NCBI GenBank assembly: GCA_963827725.1 | Contig: CAWHBM010000001.1 | Location: forward strand, 1,302,001 to 1,366,000 | Source: VAXT01 sp963827725 | GTDB taxonomy: Bacteria > Actinomycetota > Thermoleophilia > Gaiellales > Gaiellaceae | Length of the DNA stretch: 64,000 bases | Reading direction: 5' to 3' | In this document: piece by piece, positions 8,397 to 17,843 of the stretch | How the letters are laid out: every line of letters begins with the position of its first letter | How positions within the stretch are numbered: position 1 is the first letter of the stretch | The notes under the pieces: generated by a model | Seen by the model: only the letters and a program-made list of their open reading frames with translations | Database searches by the model: none | What the model was told of the DNA's origin: nothing | Translations under genes and position numbers: made by a program

Positions 8397-10904
8397 ATGA
8401 GCACCATGACTGACAACCTGACCACGGTCTCCGTGACCGTGGGCGATCAGGAACTGACTTTCGAGACGGGGAAGCTGGCCAAGCAGGCCGACGGCTCCGT
8501 CATCGTCCGCTCGGGCGACACGATGGTCCTGGCGACGGCACAGGGGAAGATGGAAGCCCGCGAAGGCGCCGACTTCTTCCCGCTGACGGTCGACGTCGAA
8601 GAGCGGATGTACGCCGCCGGGAAGATCCCGGGCGGCTTCTTCAAGCGCGAGGGCCGTCCGACGGAGCGCGCGATCCTGACGGCGCGCATGATCGACCGCC
8701 CGATCCGGCCGCTCTGGCCGAAGGGCTACAAGAACGAGGTGCACGTGGTCTGCACGACTCTGTCGGCCGACCTCGTCACCCCGCACGACATCCTTTGCAT
8801 CAACGGGGCATCCGCCGCGCTGATGGTCTCTCCGCTGCCCTTCCTGGGCCCGGTGGGCGCCGTTCGCATCGGTCGCATCGACGGGCAGCTCGTCGTCAAT
8901 CCGACGCTGCTCGTGATCGAGGAGGACAGCTCTCTCGACCTGATCGTCGTCGGCACGAAGGACGCGCTGACCATGATCGAGGCAGGCGCCGACGAGATTC
9001 CGGAAGACGAGATCCTCGAGGCGTTCGAGCTCGCTCACGCCGAGATCGCGAAGATCTGCGATGCGCAGGAAGACCTTCGCCGGCAGGCAGGCAAGCCGAA
9101 GTACCTCGATCCGGAGCTGACCGCGGAGCTCGAGTCGCAGCATGCCGACCGGGTCCGCGAGCGCATCCAGGCCGACGGCCTGCGCGAGGGAGGCGCCGTC
9201 ATCGAGGAGCTGATGAGCGAGCTCGCACCCGAGCTCAACATGGAGTCCGGGGAGGAGGACATCCTTCGCCAGATCCAGGTCCGAGCCTCACTCGACACGA
9301 TTCTCGAGTCGGTTCGCCTCCAGGTCGTCGAGCAGGTCGTCCGCGAGCAGTTCGAGGACGATCTCCGGGCGCTGACCGAAGCCGAGCAGGACTCGAAGGA
9401 GCTCAAGTCGGCGAAGCGAGGACTGCTCTTCGACCGGATCATCGAGTCGGTCGACCTCCCGTTCCCGGTCGGCCCCGCCACGGTCGACGGGGAGGGCCCG
9501 GTCGTGAAGGACTCACTCACGAAGCAGTTCGTGAAGAAGGCGGCGGAGGCGATCTACAAGCACCTCGTCCGCCAGAAGATCGCGATCGACAAGCGGCGCC
9601 CCGACGGTCGCGGCGCCGAGGACGTCCGCGAGGTCAACTGTGAGGTCCGAGTCGCCCCACGCGCACACGGGTCGGCCCTGTTCACACGCGGCCAGACGCA
9701 GATCATGTCGCTGCTGACGCTCGGCACGGCGAAAGAGGGCCAGCGGATCGACGACCTCTCGCTGGAGACCGACCGCCGTTTCATGCACCACTACAACTTC
9801 CCGCCGTTCTCGGTGGGAGAGACCGGCTTCATGCGCGGCCCGAAGCGCCGTGACATCGGCCACGGGGCACTCGCTCAGCGGGCGCTCGAGCCGATGATTC
9901 CGCCGGCCGAGGACTTCCCGTACACGATCCGCATCGTCTCGGAGACGCTCGAGTCGAACGGCTCGTCGTCGATGGGCTCGGTCTGCGGCTCGACGCTCGC
10001 GCTCATGGACGCGGGCGTGCCGATCAAGGCGCCCGTCAGCGGGATCGCCATGGGTCTCGTCAAGGAAGGCGACGAGCACGTGATCCTCACCGACATCCAG
10101 GGCGCCGAGGATCACCTCGGTGACATGGACTTCAAGGTTGCCGGCTCGCGTGACGGGATCACAGCGCTCCAGATGGACATCAAGATCACCGGCGTCACGC
10201 AGGAGATCATGCGAAACGCGCTCGAGCAGGCGAAGCGGGCACGCGAGTTCATCCTCGACAAGATGGCCGAGGCGCTGCCGGAGACCCGCACGGAGCTCGC
10301 AGACCACGCTCCGCGCATCTCGTCGGTCAAGATCGACCCCGAGCAGATCGGCATGATCATCGGCAAGGGCGGCGAGACGATCCGCGGCCTCGAGGCCGAC
10401 TACGACGTGCAGATCGACATCGAGGAGGACGGGACGATCTTGATCTACGCGACCGAGGGCACGAAGGCCCAGGCCGCGATCGAGGCAGTCGAGTCGATCA
10501 CGAAGACGCCCGAGGTGGGGGACACCTACACGGGCAAGGTCGTGAAGACGACCGACTTCGGCGCGTTCGTCGAGCTCAAGAAGGGCACCGACGGCCTGCT
10601 CCACGTCTCGAACGTGGGCCCGGGCCGCGTCGGTCACATCGAGGACGTGATCGCGAGGGGCGACGTGCTCGACGTCGTCGTCCAGGAGGTCGACAAGGAT
10701 CGCGGCCGGATCGGGCTGAAGCTCGTTGCGAAGCACGAGAACGGGACGCTCGTCCAGCCCGACGAGCTGATCGAGCGAGCGAAGGACGCCCCGCCCCGCG
10801 AGCGGTCGGAGCGCCCACCGAGGCGTGACGGCGGCGGCGGACGCGGAGGCGACCGAGGCCGAGGCGGCGGCGGAAGAGACCGCGGCCCGCGCCGCGAGGA
10901 CTGA
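8397..10904 (+). CDS. pnp: polyribonucleotide nucleotidyltransferase (PNPase)
   Basis: An 835-residue phosphorolytic 3'-5' exoribonuclease. It has two RNase PH-like cores; the second carries GSSSMGSVCGSTLALMDAGV and DHLGDMDFKVAGSRDGITALQMD with the conserved active-site Asp pair. These are followed by a KH domain (IGMIIGKGGETIRGL) and an S1 domain (YTGKVVKTTDFGAFVELKKG). A Gly/Arg-rich tail ends the protein, as often seen in actinobacterial PNPase. ATG 8397 is chosen because GTGGAGG lies just upstream; the GTG at 8385 is part of that site. Two strong hairpins follow the stop. Confidence 0.97.
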   Translation: MSTMTDNLTTVSVTVGDQELTFETGKLAKQADGSVIVRSGDTMVLATAQGKMEAREGADFFPLTVDVEERMYAAGKIPGGFFKREGRPTERAILTARMIDRPIRPLWPKGYKNEVHVVCTTLSADLVTPHDILCINGASAALMVSPLPFLGPVGAVRIGRIDGQLVVNPTLLVIEEDSSLDLIVVGTKDALTMIEAGADEIPEDEILEAFELAHAEIAKICDAQEDLRRQAGKPKYLDPELTAELESQHADRVRERIQADGLREGGAVIEELMSELAPELNMESGEEDILRQIQVRASLDTILESVRLQVVEQVVREQFEDDLRALTEAEQDSKELKSAKRGLLFDRIIESVDLPFPVGPATVDGEGPVVKDSLTKQFVKKAAEAIYKHLVRQKIAIDKRRPDGRGAEDVREVNCEVRVAPRAHGSALFTRGQTQIMSLLTLGTAKEGQRIDDLSLETDRRFMHHYNFPPFSVGETGFMRGPKRRDIGHGALAQRALEPMIPPAEDFPYTIRIVSETLESNGSSSMGSVCGSTLALMDAGVPIKAPVSGIAMGLVKEGDEHVILTDIQGAEDHLGDMDFKVAGSRDGITALQMDIKITGVTQEIMRNALEQAKRAREFILDKMAEALPETRTELADHAPRISSVKIDPEQIGMIIGKGGETIRGLEADYDVQIDIEEDGTILIYATEGTKAQAAIEAVESITKTPEVGDTYTGKVVKTTDFGAFVELKKGTDGLLHVSNVGPGRVGHIEDVIARGDVLDVVVQEVDKDRGRIGLKLVAKHENGTLVQPDELIERAKDAPPRERSERPPRRDGGGGRGGDRGRGGGGRDRGPRRED

Positions 10905-10908
10905 CCAA

Positions 10909-10937
10909 TAACGGGGGAACCCAGGGTTCCCCCGTTA
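10909..10937 (+). terminator. pnp terminator hairpin 1
   Basis: A perfect 13-bp stem (TAACGGGGGAACC with GGTTCCCCCGTTA) and a 3-nt CAG loop begin 5 nt after the pnp stop. There is no U-tract, as often in GC-rich actinobacteria. Confidence 0.75.
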
Positions 10938-10952
10938 GCCCCCTCCTTCCTT

Positions 10953-10973
10953 GGGGAAACCTCCGGTTTCCCC
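10953..10973 (+). terminator. pnp terminator hairpin 2
   Basis: A 9-bp stem GGGGAAACC/GGTTTCCCC with a TCC loop, 16 nt after hairpin 1. A weaker GCCGGGC-AAA-GCCCGGC hairpin follows at 11006-11022. The gap 10905-11143 otherwise holds no gene. Confidence 0.6.
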
Positions 10974-11143
10974 TTGCCCCCTTCCGGGCACCTAGATCGG
11001 CTCCCGCCGGGCAAAGCCCGGCTCCGCCGGCCTAGCTGAGTTCCGGGCCTCATCGCTGAGAGCGAGGCTTGGGCCCCGAATTGAATGTATGCAGGCTTCC
11101 CCTGGCCGCATCGGACAAAACGGACAGGGGGGAGCGCATGGTT

Positions 11144-11172
11144 CTGACACGGCTAGACAACGCCACTACCAT
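11144..11172 (+). promoter_or_regulatory. promoter of the M16 peptidase gene
   Basis: CTGACA (11144-11149), a 17-nt spacer, then TACCAT (11167-11172), ending 6 nt before GTG 11179. The -35, spacer and -10 all fit a housekeeping sigma-70 promoter, and the spacing predicts a leaderless mRNA. Confidence 0.65.
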
Positions 11173-11178
11173 CAAGCC

Positions 11179-12474
11179 GTGCAGAAGTACGTTCTGAGCG
11201 AGCTCGACTCTGGCCAGCGGGTGATCACCGAGCGGATCCCCAGCGTCCGGTCGGTTTCACTCGGGTTCTGGATCGGGGCCGGCTCGCGTGACGAGACGCC
11301 CTCGAAGGCCGGGGTCACGCACTTCATCGAGCACCTCCTCTTCAAGGGCACCCGCTCCTACACGGCCCAGGACATCGCCGAGATCTTCGACGGCCTCGGC
11401 GGCGAGCTGAACGCGGCGACCTCGCGGGAGCACACCGTGGTCTACGTGCGGGTGGCGGACCATCACCTCGAGCAGGCGCTGGACGTGATGAGCGACATGG
11501 TCTACGCGCCGCTCTTCGCCGAGCTCGACTCCGAGCGCGACGTCGTGCTCGAGGAGATAGCGATGTACGAGGACGCGCCGCACGAGCTCGTGCACGACCT
11601 GATGAGCGAGGCCGTTTTCGGCGACCATCCGCTCGGGCGTCCGGTGATCGGCACGGCGGAAGTCATCTCGTCTGTCGGGCGGCGCGCACTGACGAGCTAT
11701 CACCAAACGATGTACCGGGCGGGGAACGTCGTCGTCGCAGCCGCGGGAAACCTGAAGCACGACGACCTCGTCTCCCGGCTCGAGAAAGCGCAGCGCAAAC
11801 AGGCGAAGACGCCGGCGCGGGGGGCACGTCTGCGCTCGCCGCTCGTCCGGCCGCCGCGACCGAGCGTCCGCTTCCAGCGTAAGAAGACCGAGCAGTACCA
11901 CGTCTGCATCGGCGCCCCCGGCATCGGGCGCGCGGATCGCCGGCGCTTCGCAGCCTCGGTTCTCGACGCCCTCCTCGGCGGCTCAGCCTCGTCTCGGCTC
12001 TTCCAGGAGATCCGCGAGAAGCGCGGGATGGCCTACGCCGTCTACACATTCGCCTCCCAGTACACCGACACCGGGCTCATCGGCTTCTACGTCGGCACGC
12101 GCGCCGAGAATCTCGCGGACTGCCTCGAGATCGCGAACGAGCAGGTCAGCGAGGTGGCCGAGGGCAAGTTCCGAAAAGGGGAGCTCGAGCGCGCGAAGGA
12201 GAACCTCAAGGGCCGGATCCTGCTCTCGATGGAGTCCACGTCGAATCGGATGAGCAGGCTCGGGAAGTCCCTCATCGGCGACACGGAGCTGCTCTCGATC
12301 GACCGGCTTGCAGCCGAGGTCGACGCGGTCACCCCCGATGCCGTCTCCGAGCTTGCAGGCGTCCTGCTCGCACCGGAAAAGCTCTCGGCTGCAGGTATCG
12401 GCCCGAGCGGGGAGCGGTTCCGGGACGCCGTGCGGCGAATCACGCCGGAGCTCCCGGCGCGGGCCGCGGCGTGA
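11179..12474 (+). CDS. M16 family zinc metallopeptidase
   Basis: A 431-residue M16 (pitrilysin/processing-peptidase) family protein. The inverted zinc motif HFIEH is at residues 48-52, with the downstream EEIAMYEDAPHE glutamate region. The second half has the inactive-domain features ALLGGSASSRLFQEIREKRGMAY and YVGTRAEN. Relatives from Gram-positives are about 420-440 residues and act alone on peptides; the substrate is unknown. GTG 11179 is chosen because a good promoter ends 6 nt upstream; the longer reading from 11089 looks non-coding. The stop overlaps the dapB start as GTGA. Confidence 0.92.
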   Translation: MQKYVLSELDSGQRVITERIPSVRSVSLGFWIGAGSRDETPSKAGVTHFIEHLLFKGTRSYTAQDIAEIFDGLGGELNAATSREHTVVYVRVADHHLEQALDVMSDMVYAPLFAELDSERDVVLEEIAMYEDAPHELVHDLMSEAVFGDHPLGRPVIGTAEVISSVGRRALTSYHQTMYRAGNVVVAAAGNLKHDDLVSRLEKAQRKQAKTPARGARLRSPLVRPPRPSVRFQRKKTEQYHVCIGAPGIGRADRRRFAASVLDALLGGSASSRLFQEIREKRGMAYAVYTFASQYTDTGLIGFYVGTRAENLADCLEIANEQVSEVAEGKFRKGELERAKENLKGRILLSMESTSNRMSRLGKSLIGDTELLSIDRLAAEVDAVTPDAVSELAGVLLAPEKLSAAGIGPSGERFRDAVRRITPELPARAAA

Positions 12475-13124
12475 AGCTCGCCCTCCTCGGGCACGAGGGG
12501 AAAGTCGGGCGCGTTCTCAAGCCCGCGCTGGAGAAGGCAGGGCACTCGGTCAAAGGAATCGGTCGCGACGATCCGGTCGAAGTCGAAGGGCTCGATGCGG
12601 CGATCAACTTCACGCAGCCGGACGTCGTCCATGCAACCGTCCGCTCGGCGCTCGAGCAGGGCGTGCCGAACATCGTGGGGACGACCGGGCTCGGTCAGGA
12701 GGAGCTGGACGATCTCGAAGCGCTGGCACGCGAGAAAGGCGTGGCGCTCTTCGTTGCGCCGAACTTCGCGATCGGCGCTGTTCTGATGATCCGTCTCGCA
12801 GCCGAGGCGGCAAAGCACCTGCCCCGCGCCGAGATCGTCGAGCTCCACCACGAGACGAAGCTGGACGCGCCGTCCGGAACGGCGAAGGCGACCGCCGAGG
12901 CCATGGGCGGCGAAGTCCCGATCCATTCCGTCCGCCTCCCGGGGATCGTCGCCCACCAGGAAGTGCTTCTCTCGGAGCCGGGGGAGCTCCTCACGATCCG
13001 CCACGACGCGTTCTCGCGAGAGGCCTACATTCCGGGCGTCCTCCTGGCGCTCAAGGAGCTCTCGAACCTCCCGCCAGGCCTGACACTCGGCCTCGAGAGC
13101 CTGCTCGCCGGGCCCCAGGGGTAA
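12471..13124 (+). CDS. dapB: 4-hydroxy-tetrahydrodipicolinate reductase
   Basis: DapB reduces the product of DapA to tetrahydrodipicolinate in lysine/DAP synthesis. Motifs: LGHEGKVGR near the N-terminus (dinucleotide binding), VGTTGL, APNFAIGAVL, and the catalytic ELHHETKLDAPSGTA. At 217 residues it is shorter than typical DapB (240-270), with the shortening mainly between the nucleotide-binding loop and the GTTG motif. The GTG start overlaps the M16 peptidase stop. dapA follows 9 nt downstream. Confidence 0.93.
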   Translation: MKLALLGHEGKVGRVLKPALEKAGHSVKGIGRDDPVEVEGLDAAINFTQPDVVHATVRSALEQGVPNIVGTTGLGQEELDDLEALAREKGVALFVAPNFAIGAVLMIRLAAEAAKHLPRAEIVELHHETKLDAPSGTAKATAEAMGGEVPIHSVRLPGIVAHQEVLLSEPGELLTIRHDAFSREAYIPGVLLALKELSNLPPGLTLGLESLLAGPQG

Positions 13125-13127
13125 GAT
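13122..13127 (+). promoter_or_regulatory. possible -10 element before dapA
   Basis: TAAGAT overlaps the dapB stop and ends 6 nt before GTG 13134. No -35 is evident, so this may be an internal leaderless promoter or chance. Confidence 0.35.
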
Positions 13128-13133
13128 CGGACC

Positions 13134-14018
13134 GTGCTAGGCGAGGTCCTGACCGCGATCGTCACCCCGTTTGCCCGGGACGGCTCGGTCGACTACGACC
13201 GCTTCCGCGCTCTGGCTCAGCACCTCGTCGAGAACGGGTCCGACGGCTTCGTCGTCGCCGCGACGACCGGAGAGTCGCCGACGCTCACCGACGACGAGCG
13301 CTACGAGCTCTGGGCCGCGGCCGTGGAAGCAGTGGGCGACCGGGCGACGGTCATCGCGAGCACCGGCACCTACTCGACGGCGCACTCGGTCCACCTCACC
13401 GAGAAGGCGCACGAGCTCGGCGTGGACGGGTTCCTCGTCGTCACGCCGTACTACAACAAGCCGCCTCCGCGCGGCATCGTCGAGCACTACAAGGCGATCG
13501 CGCAGGCCAGCGACCGGCCGATCGTCGTCTACAACATCCCGCAGCGCGTCGTCGTCAACATCGAGCCCGAGACGATGGTCGAGCTCGCCGAGATCCCGAG
13601 CGTGAAAGCGGTCAAGCAGGCGACCGAGGATCTCGACCAGGCGCGGCGGATCGTCACAGAGACCGACCTCGCGCTCTACGCGGGCAGCGACCACCTCCTC
13701 TTCCCGTTTCTGCAGCTGGGCGGGGTGGGTGGCATCCTCGTGTACGCGCATCTCGTCGCGGCGCGGGTGAAGGAGCTGATCCGCCTCTACAACGAGGGGG
13801 ACGTCGACGGCGCGCGCGCGATCGACGAGGAGCTGAAGCCGGTGATCGACGCGCTCGGCGTGACGATCAACCCGATCCCGGTCAAGGCTGCTCTGAACCT
13901 CCTCGGGCACGACGTGGGGGGGCTGCGCCTGCCTCTCGTCGAGGCGAGCGACGCTGAGCTCGCCGAGATCCGCTCAGGCCTCGAGCGTGCGGGCCTGAAG
14001 ACTCACGCCGGCGTCTAG
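13134..14018 (+). CDS. dapA: 4-hydroxy-tetrahydrodipicolinate synthase
   Basis: A 294-residue class I aldolase that condenses pyruvate with aspartate semialdehyde, the first committed step of DAP/lysine synthesis. Motifs: LTAIVTPF, TTGESPTL (the GTTGE-type pyruvate loop), VTPYYNKPP with the catalytic Tyr, and the Schiff-base Lys161 in AVKQATEDL. NPIPVKAAL lies near the C-terminus. It forms a dapB-dapA pair with the preceding gene. The 3' end overlaps the convergent HD-GYP gene by 45 nt. Confidence 0.96.
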   Translation: MLGEVLTAIVTPFARDGSVDYDRFRALAQHLVENGSDGFVVAATTGESPTLTDDERYELWAAAVEAVGDRATVIASTGTYSTAHSVHLTEKAHELGVDGFLVVTPYYNKPPPRGIVEHYKAIAQASDRPIVVYNIPQRVVVNIEPETMVELAEIPSVKAVKQATEDLDQARRIVTETDLALYAGSDHLLFPFLQLGGVGGILVYAHLVAARVKELIRLYNEGDVDGARAIDEELKPVIDALGVTINPIPVKAALNLLGHDVGGLRLPLVEASDAELAEIRSGLERAGLKTHAGV

Positions 14019-15915
14019 CGTCTTGACCGGCAACTGGCGAAGCACAACTGCCTGAGGAGCCTCGGCGAAGACGACCCCGAGCGGATCGAGGCACGTCTGA
14101 AGCGCGGGGACGAGATGTTTCGGCGGCTGCTCGGTCCCGGAGAGGACAATAAAGCCGACGAGGGCGCTGTTCCCGCGGCGTAGCGGAACTGCCACCGCAG
14201 CACCGGCTCCAGCGAGCCGGCCGCCCGTGTCGACGACGATCCCGGCGCCGGACTCCGCCTCGCGCAGGAGCCAGCTGATGAGTGGAGTTTCGGCCGGGCC
14301 GTCCGCGCCTCGCTCCATTCGGATCGAGGCGCCCGCTCCGTCCTCTTTCCACTCCACAAAACTCGCGTGCTTCACCGGCCAGGTTTGGTCGACCGCGTCC
14401 ACTAGGCGACCGAAGATGTGTGCCTGGTCGCCAGGCACGTCCCATGCTTCCTCGAGACCAACCGTTAGCCGGGAGATCCGCTTGCGGGTCCTGTGCCAGA
14501 CCTTCAGTCCCAAAAGGGAGACCGCCGCGCCAACCATGGCGACGATCGTCAGCTGCATGCCGAGACCCACCAGGAAGGCGCCACCGCCGGCGAGCGCGAT
14601 CAGGTCCGGCCGCCCGAACAGGTCGACTGGACCGCGGACGGTCGTGGGCGGTAGCGCAGACGCATCGCGAATCGCGCTCAACTCTTCGGCTCTGACGACG
14701 CCAGTCGGATCCTGACCCCGCTGCACGGCGACGAACGCTCTGGCGATCACCGGATGGAACTGTGTCCCGCTCCCGGCTTCGATCTCGTTGAGGGCGTCCT
14801 CGCGGCTCAGCCGCTTCCGGAACGGCTTGTCGGTCGTCATCGCGTCGAATGCATCGGCCAGGATCAGGAAGTGCGCGGCCAGGGGAATGTCCTCCTCGCG
14901 CACCCGGTAGTACCCGGTGCCGTTGTACCGCTCTCGGTGGTACTCGACCGCCTGTGCCTGCTGGGCGGCGAACCGGAATCGCTGGAGTAGGCGAGCCGAC
15001 AGACGCGGAGCCCGCCAGACCGTTCCCCACTCGGCGGGGCTCAGCTTTCCAGGCTTGCTGAGGACGGTTGCGTCCACGGCCACCTTGCCCAGGTCGTGCA
15101 GCCTGCCTGCCCACCACAGCCGTCGCACTTCGGCGGAGGGAAGGCCGAGCCCGTGCGCCAGGTCTTGCACGTAGCGCGCCACCCGCACGGAGTGGCCATA
15201 GGTCGAAGGATCACGCTCGTCGACGATGTTCGCGAAGGTCTCGAGCGCCGTCGCCATCTCGTGGCGGAGTGCGACGACGCGTGCGTAGAGGCGCTCGACG
15301 AGGAGCAGCAGGGGGATGAGTGCGATCGCGAGCCAGAGCTCGCGCAGCGCGGCGAATGCGAGCACGATGCCGAGCCCGATACCCGGCTGCCGAGGTGAGC
15401 AGGTCGGGAAGAGCGGGGCGCTGCGTCACCATGCCCTCGAGCAGAGTTCGCGCGGTGACATAGACGATCCCGGCGACCGCGGCGGGCAAGAGATCCTCCG
15501 GCAGGCTCAGATGGCCGACGCTGCCACCCGCGAGGGAGAACGCCACGCCTCCTGCCAATGCGGATGCGCCCAGCGCCGCTGCCCGGCGCAGCAACTCCAT
15601 CGGAGCCAGGCCCCGGAACGGGCCAACCGCGATGACGCTCCACCCGGCGACCGCGGTCGCGACCCACGGCCCGGCGACGAGGAGGGCCGCGAGATGAATC
15701 GGTGCGGTCAGCGTGAAGCGCTCGCCGTCGAGGGAGTCGGGCAGAAGCTCGTCGTGCGGGCGCTGAAGCGCCTCCGCGGCGATTGCGACCGCCGCGAAGA
15801 GCGCAAGCATCGACGTCGAGTCACGAAGGGACTCGAAGACGGCGACGTTCAGGAGCACGCCCGCGAACGCGACAGTTGCCGCGTCCGCAGCGCGACGCCG
15901 GATGAAAGACCGCAT
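13974..15915 (-). CDS. membrane HD-GYP domain protein with GAF-like tail, frameshifted by one base
   Basis: The N-terminal 170 residues hold several membrane helices, then an HD-GYP domain, two more helices (LIALAGGGAFLVGLGMQ onward) and a GAF-like C-terminus. The HD part keeps HSVRVA and HDLGK. The GYP part reads HRERYNGTGYY where the family has HHExxDGxGYP: the second His, the Asp and the Pro are changed, so c-di-GMP phosphodiesterase activity is doubtful. The frame breaks after LPDLLTSA and resumes with GIGLGIVLAFAAL. Removing one base near CCC 15382-15384 restores 646 codons. It is convergent with dapA. Confidence 0.82.
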
Positions 15916-15970
15916 GAATCCAGCAATCGGCGCGGAATCGCGCCGTCTTTAGCTATGCGGTGCTAGTGGC

Positions 15971-16054
15971 CTAGGGCCACTTGATGCCGAAAGGAAGAAT
16001 CGCGACGAGCCACGCGAGGGGGGCGAGCCGATAGAGCCAGTCTGACCGCAGCAT
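15971..16054 (-). CDS. possible 27-residue membrane peptide
   Basis: ATG 16054 is preceded by AAGGAG at ideal spacing (AAGGAGACAAAATG). The predicted peptide begins MLRSDWLYRLAPLAWLVAIL and ends FGIKWP: one hydrophobic helix with a basic N-terminal flank. It lies 55 nt upstream of the HD-GYP gene on the same strand. The near-consensus ribosome-binding site is unusual in this window, where many genes lack one, and is the main support. No homologue is known to me. Confidence 0.5.
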   Translation of the reverse strand: MLRSDWLYRLAPLAWLVAILPFGIKWP

Positions 16055-16177
16055 TTTGTCTCCTTGAGGTGAATGTGCCCACGCGCGGCGGGCGTCCTTA
16101 TACATTGGAGAGCGCGAACGGCTCATCCCTCCCTCTGAAGGGTGAACTCGCTCTCACCCCTATGGAAAGCGCCACGA

Positions 16178-16183
16178 TAGGGT
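16178..16183 (+). promoter_or_regulatory. -10 element of leaderless rnj promoter
   Basis: TAGGGT ends 7 nt before ATG 16191; no Shine-Dalgarno sequence and no clear -35 are present. Confidence 0.4.
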
Positions 16184-16190
16184 CCAGCTG

Positions 16191-17843
16191 ATGTCAGCAC
16201 TGCGGATCATCCCGCTCGGCGGGCTCGGCGAGGTGGGCAAGAACCTCACCGTTTTCGAGGCGAACGGGGAAATCATCGTCGTCGACTCGGGCCTTGCCTT
16301 CCCCCGGGACGAGCATCTGGGCGTCGATCTCGTTCTGCCCGACTTCTCGTACCTCCGCGACCACGCAGATCGCGTCCGGGCGGTCATCCTCACACATGCT
16401 CACGAGGACCACGTCGGCTCGCTGCCCTATCTGATGCGCGAGGTGAAGGTCCCCGAGGTCTGGGGAACGCGCCTGACGCTCGGCCTTCTCCAGCCAAAGC
16501 TCGACGAGCACGGGCTTCTGCATGCGACCGAGCTCAAGGAGGCGCGGCCCGATGACGCCCCGGTGCAGATCGGCGGGTTCCGGGTGGAGTTCATCCGGAT
16601 GGCGCACTCCGTTCCCGACTGCGTCGCGATCTTGCTCGAGGTCGGAGACCTGCGCGTGCTCCACACCGGGGACTACAAGATCGACCACACGCCTGTCGAC
16701 GGCCTGCGCACCGACGTGGGACGGCTGGCCGAGGTCGGGAACCGCGGCATCAATCTCCTGCTCGGCGACTCGACGAATGCGGAGCGGCCGGGCGTGACGG
16801 GCTCGGAGCGGCTGGTGGGCGAGGCCTTCCGGCAGATCATCCCGGTGCGGGAGGGTCGCGTGCTGATCGCGAGCTTCGCCTCGAACGTGCACCGCATGCA
16901 GCAGGCGGTCGATGTCGCGATCGAGACCGGACGCAAGGTCTGTGTCGTGGGCCGCTCGATGCGCAAGAACATCAACATCGCCCGGAGCCTCGGCTACCTC
17001 GAAGCCCCCGACGACACCTTCATCAAGCCGGGCCAGCTCGCCGACCTGCCGCCGCACAAGGCGCTCGTCCTCTGCACGGGCAGCCAGGGCGAGCCGTTGT
17101 CGGCACTGACCCGGATCGCGTACAACGACCATCCGACCGTGCGCGTCGAGCGCGGCGACACCGTGATCCTGTCCGCCAAGCCCGTTCCGGGCAACGAGCT
17201 CCGCGTGCACGACACGATCAACAACCTCGCGAAGGTCGGAGCCGAGGTTCTCCACCAGGAGATCGCGAACGTGCACGTCTCCGGGCACGGGAACGCCGAA
17301 GAGCTGCGGACGGTGTTGGGGCTCGTGCGGCCGAAGGGGGTCATGCCGGTGCACGGCGAGTTCCGAATGCTTGCGGCGCATGCCCAGCTCGCCCGCGACA
17401 GCGGCGTCCCGGCAGACTCGATCGTGCTGGCCGAGAACGGCTCCGTGGTCGAGCTGGACGAGCGGGGCGTGCGGATCGTCGACCGCGTCGAGACCGGCGT
17501 CACGTTCGTGGACGGGCTGGGAGTGGGGGACGTACAGGATGTCGCGATCCGGGACCGCAGGCACCTCTCGGAGCACGGGATCCTCATCATCGTCGCCACC
17601 GTCAGCATGAACGGCTCTCAGCCGAGCGCTCCACCCGAGTTGATCGTCCGCGGGTTCGGCGACTCGGAGTCGCTGCTGGACGAGTTGCGCGCCGAGGCCG
17701 CGCAAGTGCTCGACGAATGCCTCGAAGGGAAGATCACCGAGATCAAGCTCCTCCAAGAGCATCTCCACGACGGGCTCGCGCAGCTCATATACGACAGAAC
17801 GGGGAGGCGCCCGATGATTCTGCCCGTCATAGTGGAAGTGTGA
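16191..17843 (+). CDS. rnj: ribonuclease J
   Basis: A 550-residue metallo-beta-lactamase/beta-CASP RNase with 5'-3' exonuclease and endonuclease activity in mRNA decay and rRNA maturation. The zinc motif HAHEDH is at residues 69-74. Other markers are LLHTGDYKIDHTP, GDSTNAERPG, the beta-CASP segment ASFASNVHRMQQ, CTGSQGEPLSAL, and HVSGHGNAEEL with MPVHGEFRML. Length and order match RNase J. The stop is immediately followed by the next gene (GTGA). With RNase Y and PNPase also here, the window encodes three core RNA-decay enzymes. Confidence 0.96.
   Translation: MSALRIIPLGGLGEVGKNLTVFEANGEIIVVDSGLAFPRDEHLGVDLVLPDFSYLRDHADRVRAVILTHAHEDHVGSLPYLMREVKVPEVWGTRLTLGLLQPKLDEHGLLHATELKEARPDDAPVQIGGFRVEFIRMAHSVPDCVAILLEVGDLRVLHTGDYKIDHTPVDGLRTDVGRLAEVGNRGINLLLGDSTNAERPGVTGSERLVGEAFRQIIPVREGRVLIASFASNVHRMQQAVDVAIETGRKVCVVGRSMRKNINIARSLGYLEAPDDTFIKPGQLADLPPHKALVLCTGSQGEPLSALTRIAYNDHPTVRVERGDTVILSAKPVPGNELRVHDTINNLAKVGAEVLHQEIANVHVSGHGNAEELRTVLGLVRPKGVMPVHGEFRMLAAHAQLARDSGVPADSIVLAENGSVVELDERGVRIVDRVETGVTFVDGLGVGDVQDVAIRDRRHLSEHGILIIVATVSMNGSQPSAPPELIVRGFGDSESLLDELRAEAAQVLDECLEGKITEIKLLQEHLHDGLAQLIYDRTGRRPMILPVIVEV

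Noticed and set aside
16194..17768. Long minus-strand open frame opposite rnj
   Set aside because: Antisense shadow of RNase J; composition is low-complexity and no family features appear.
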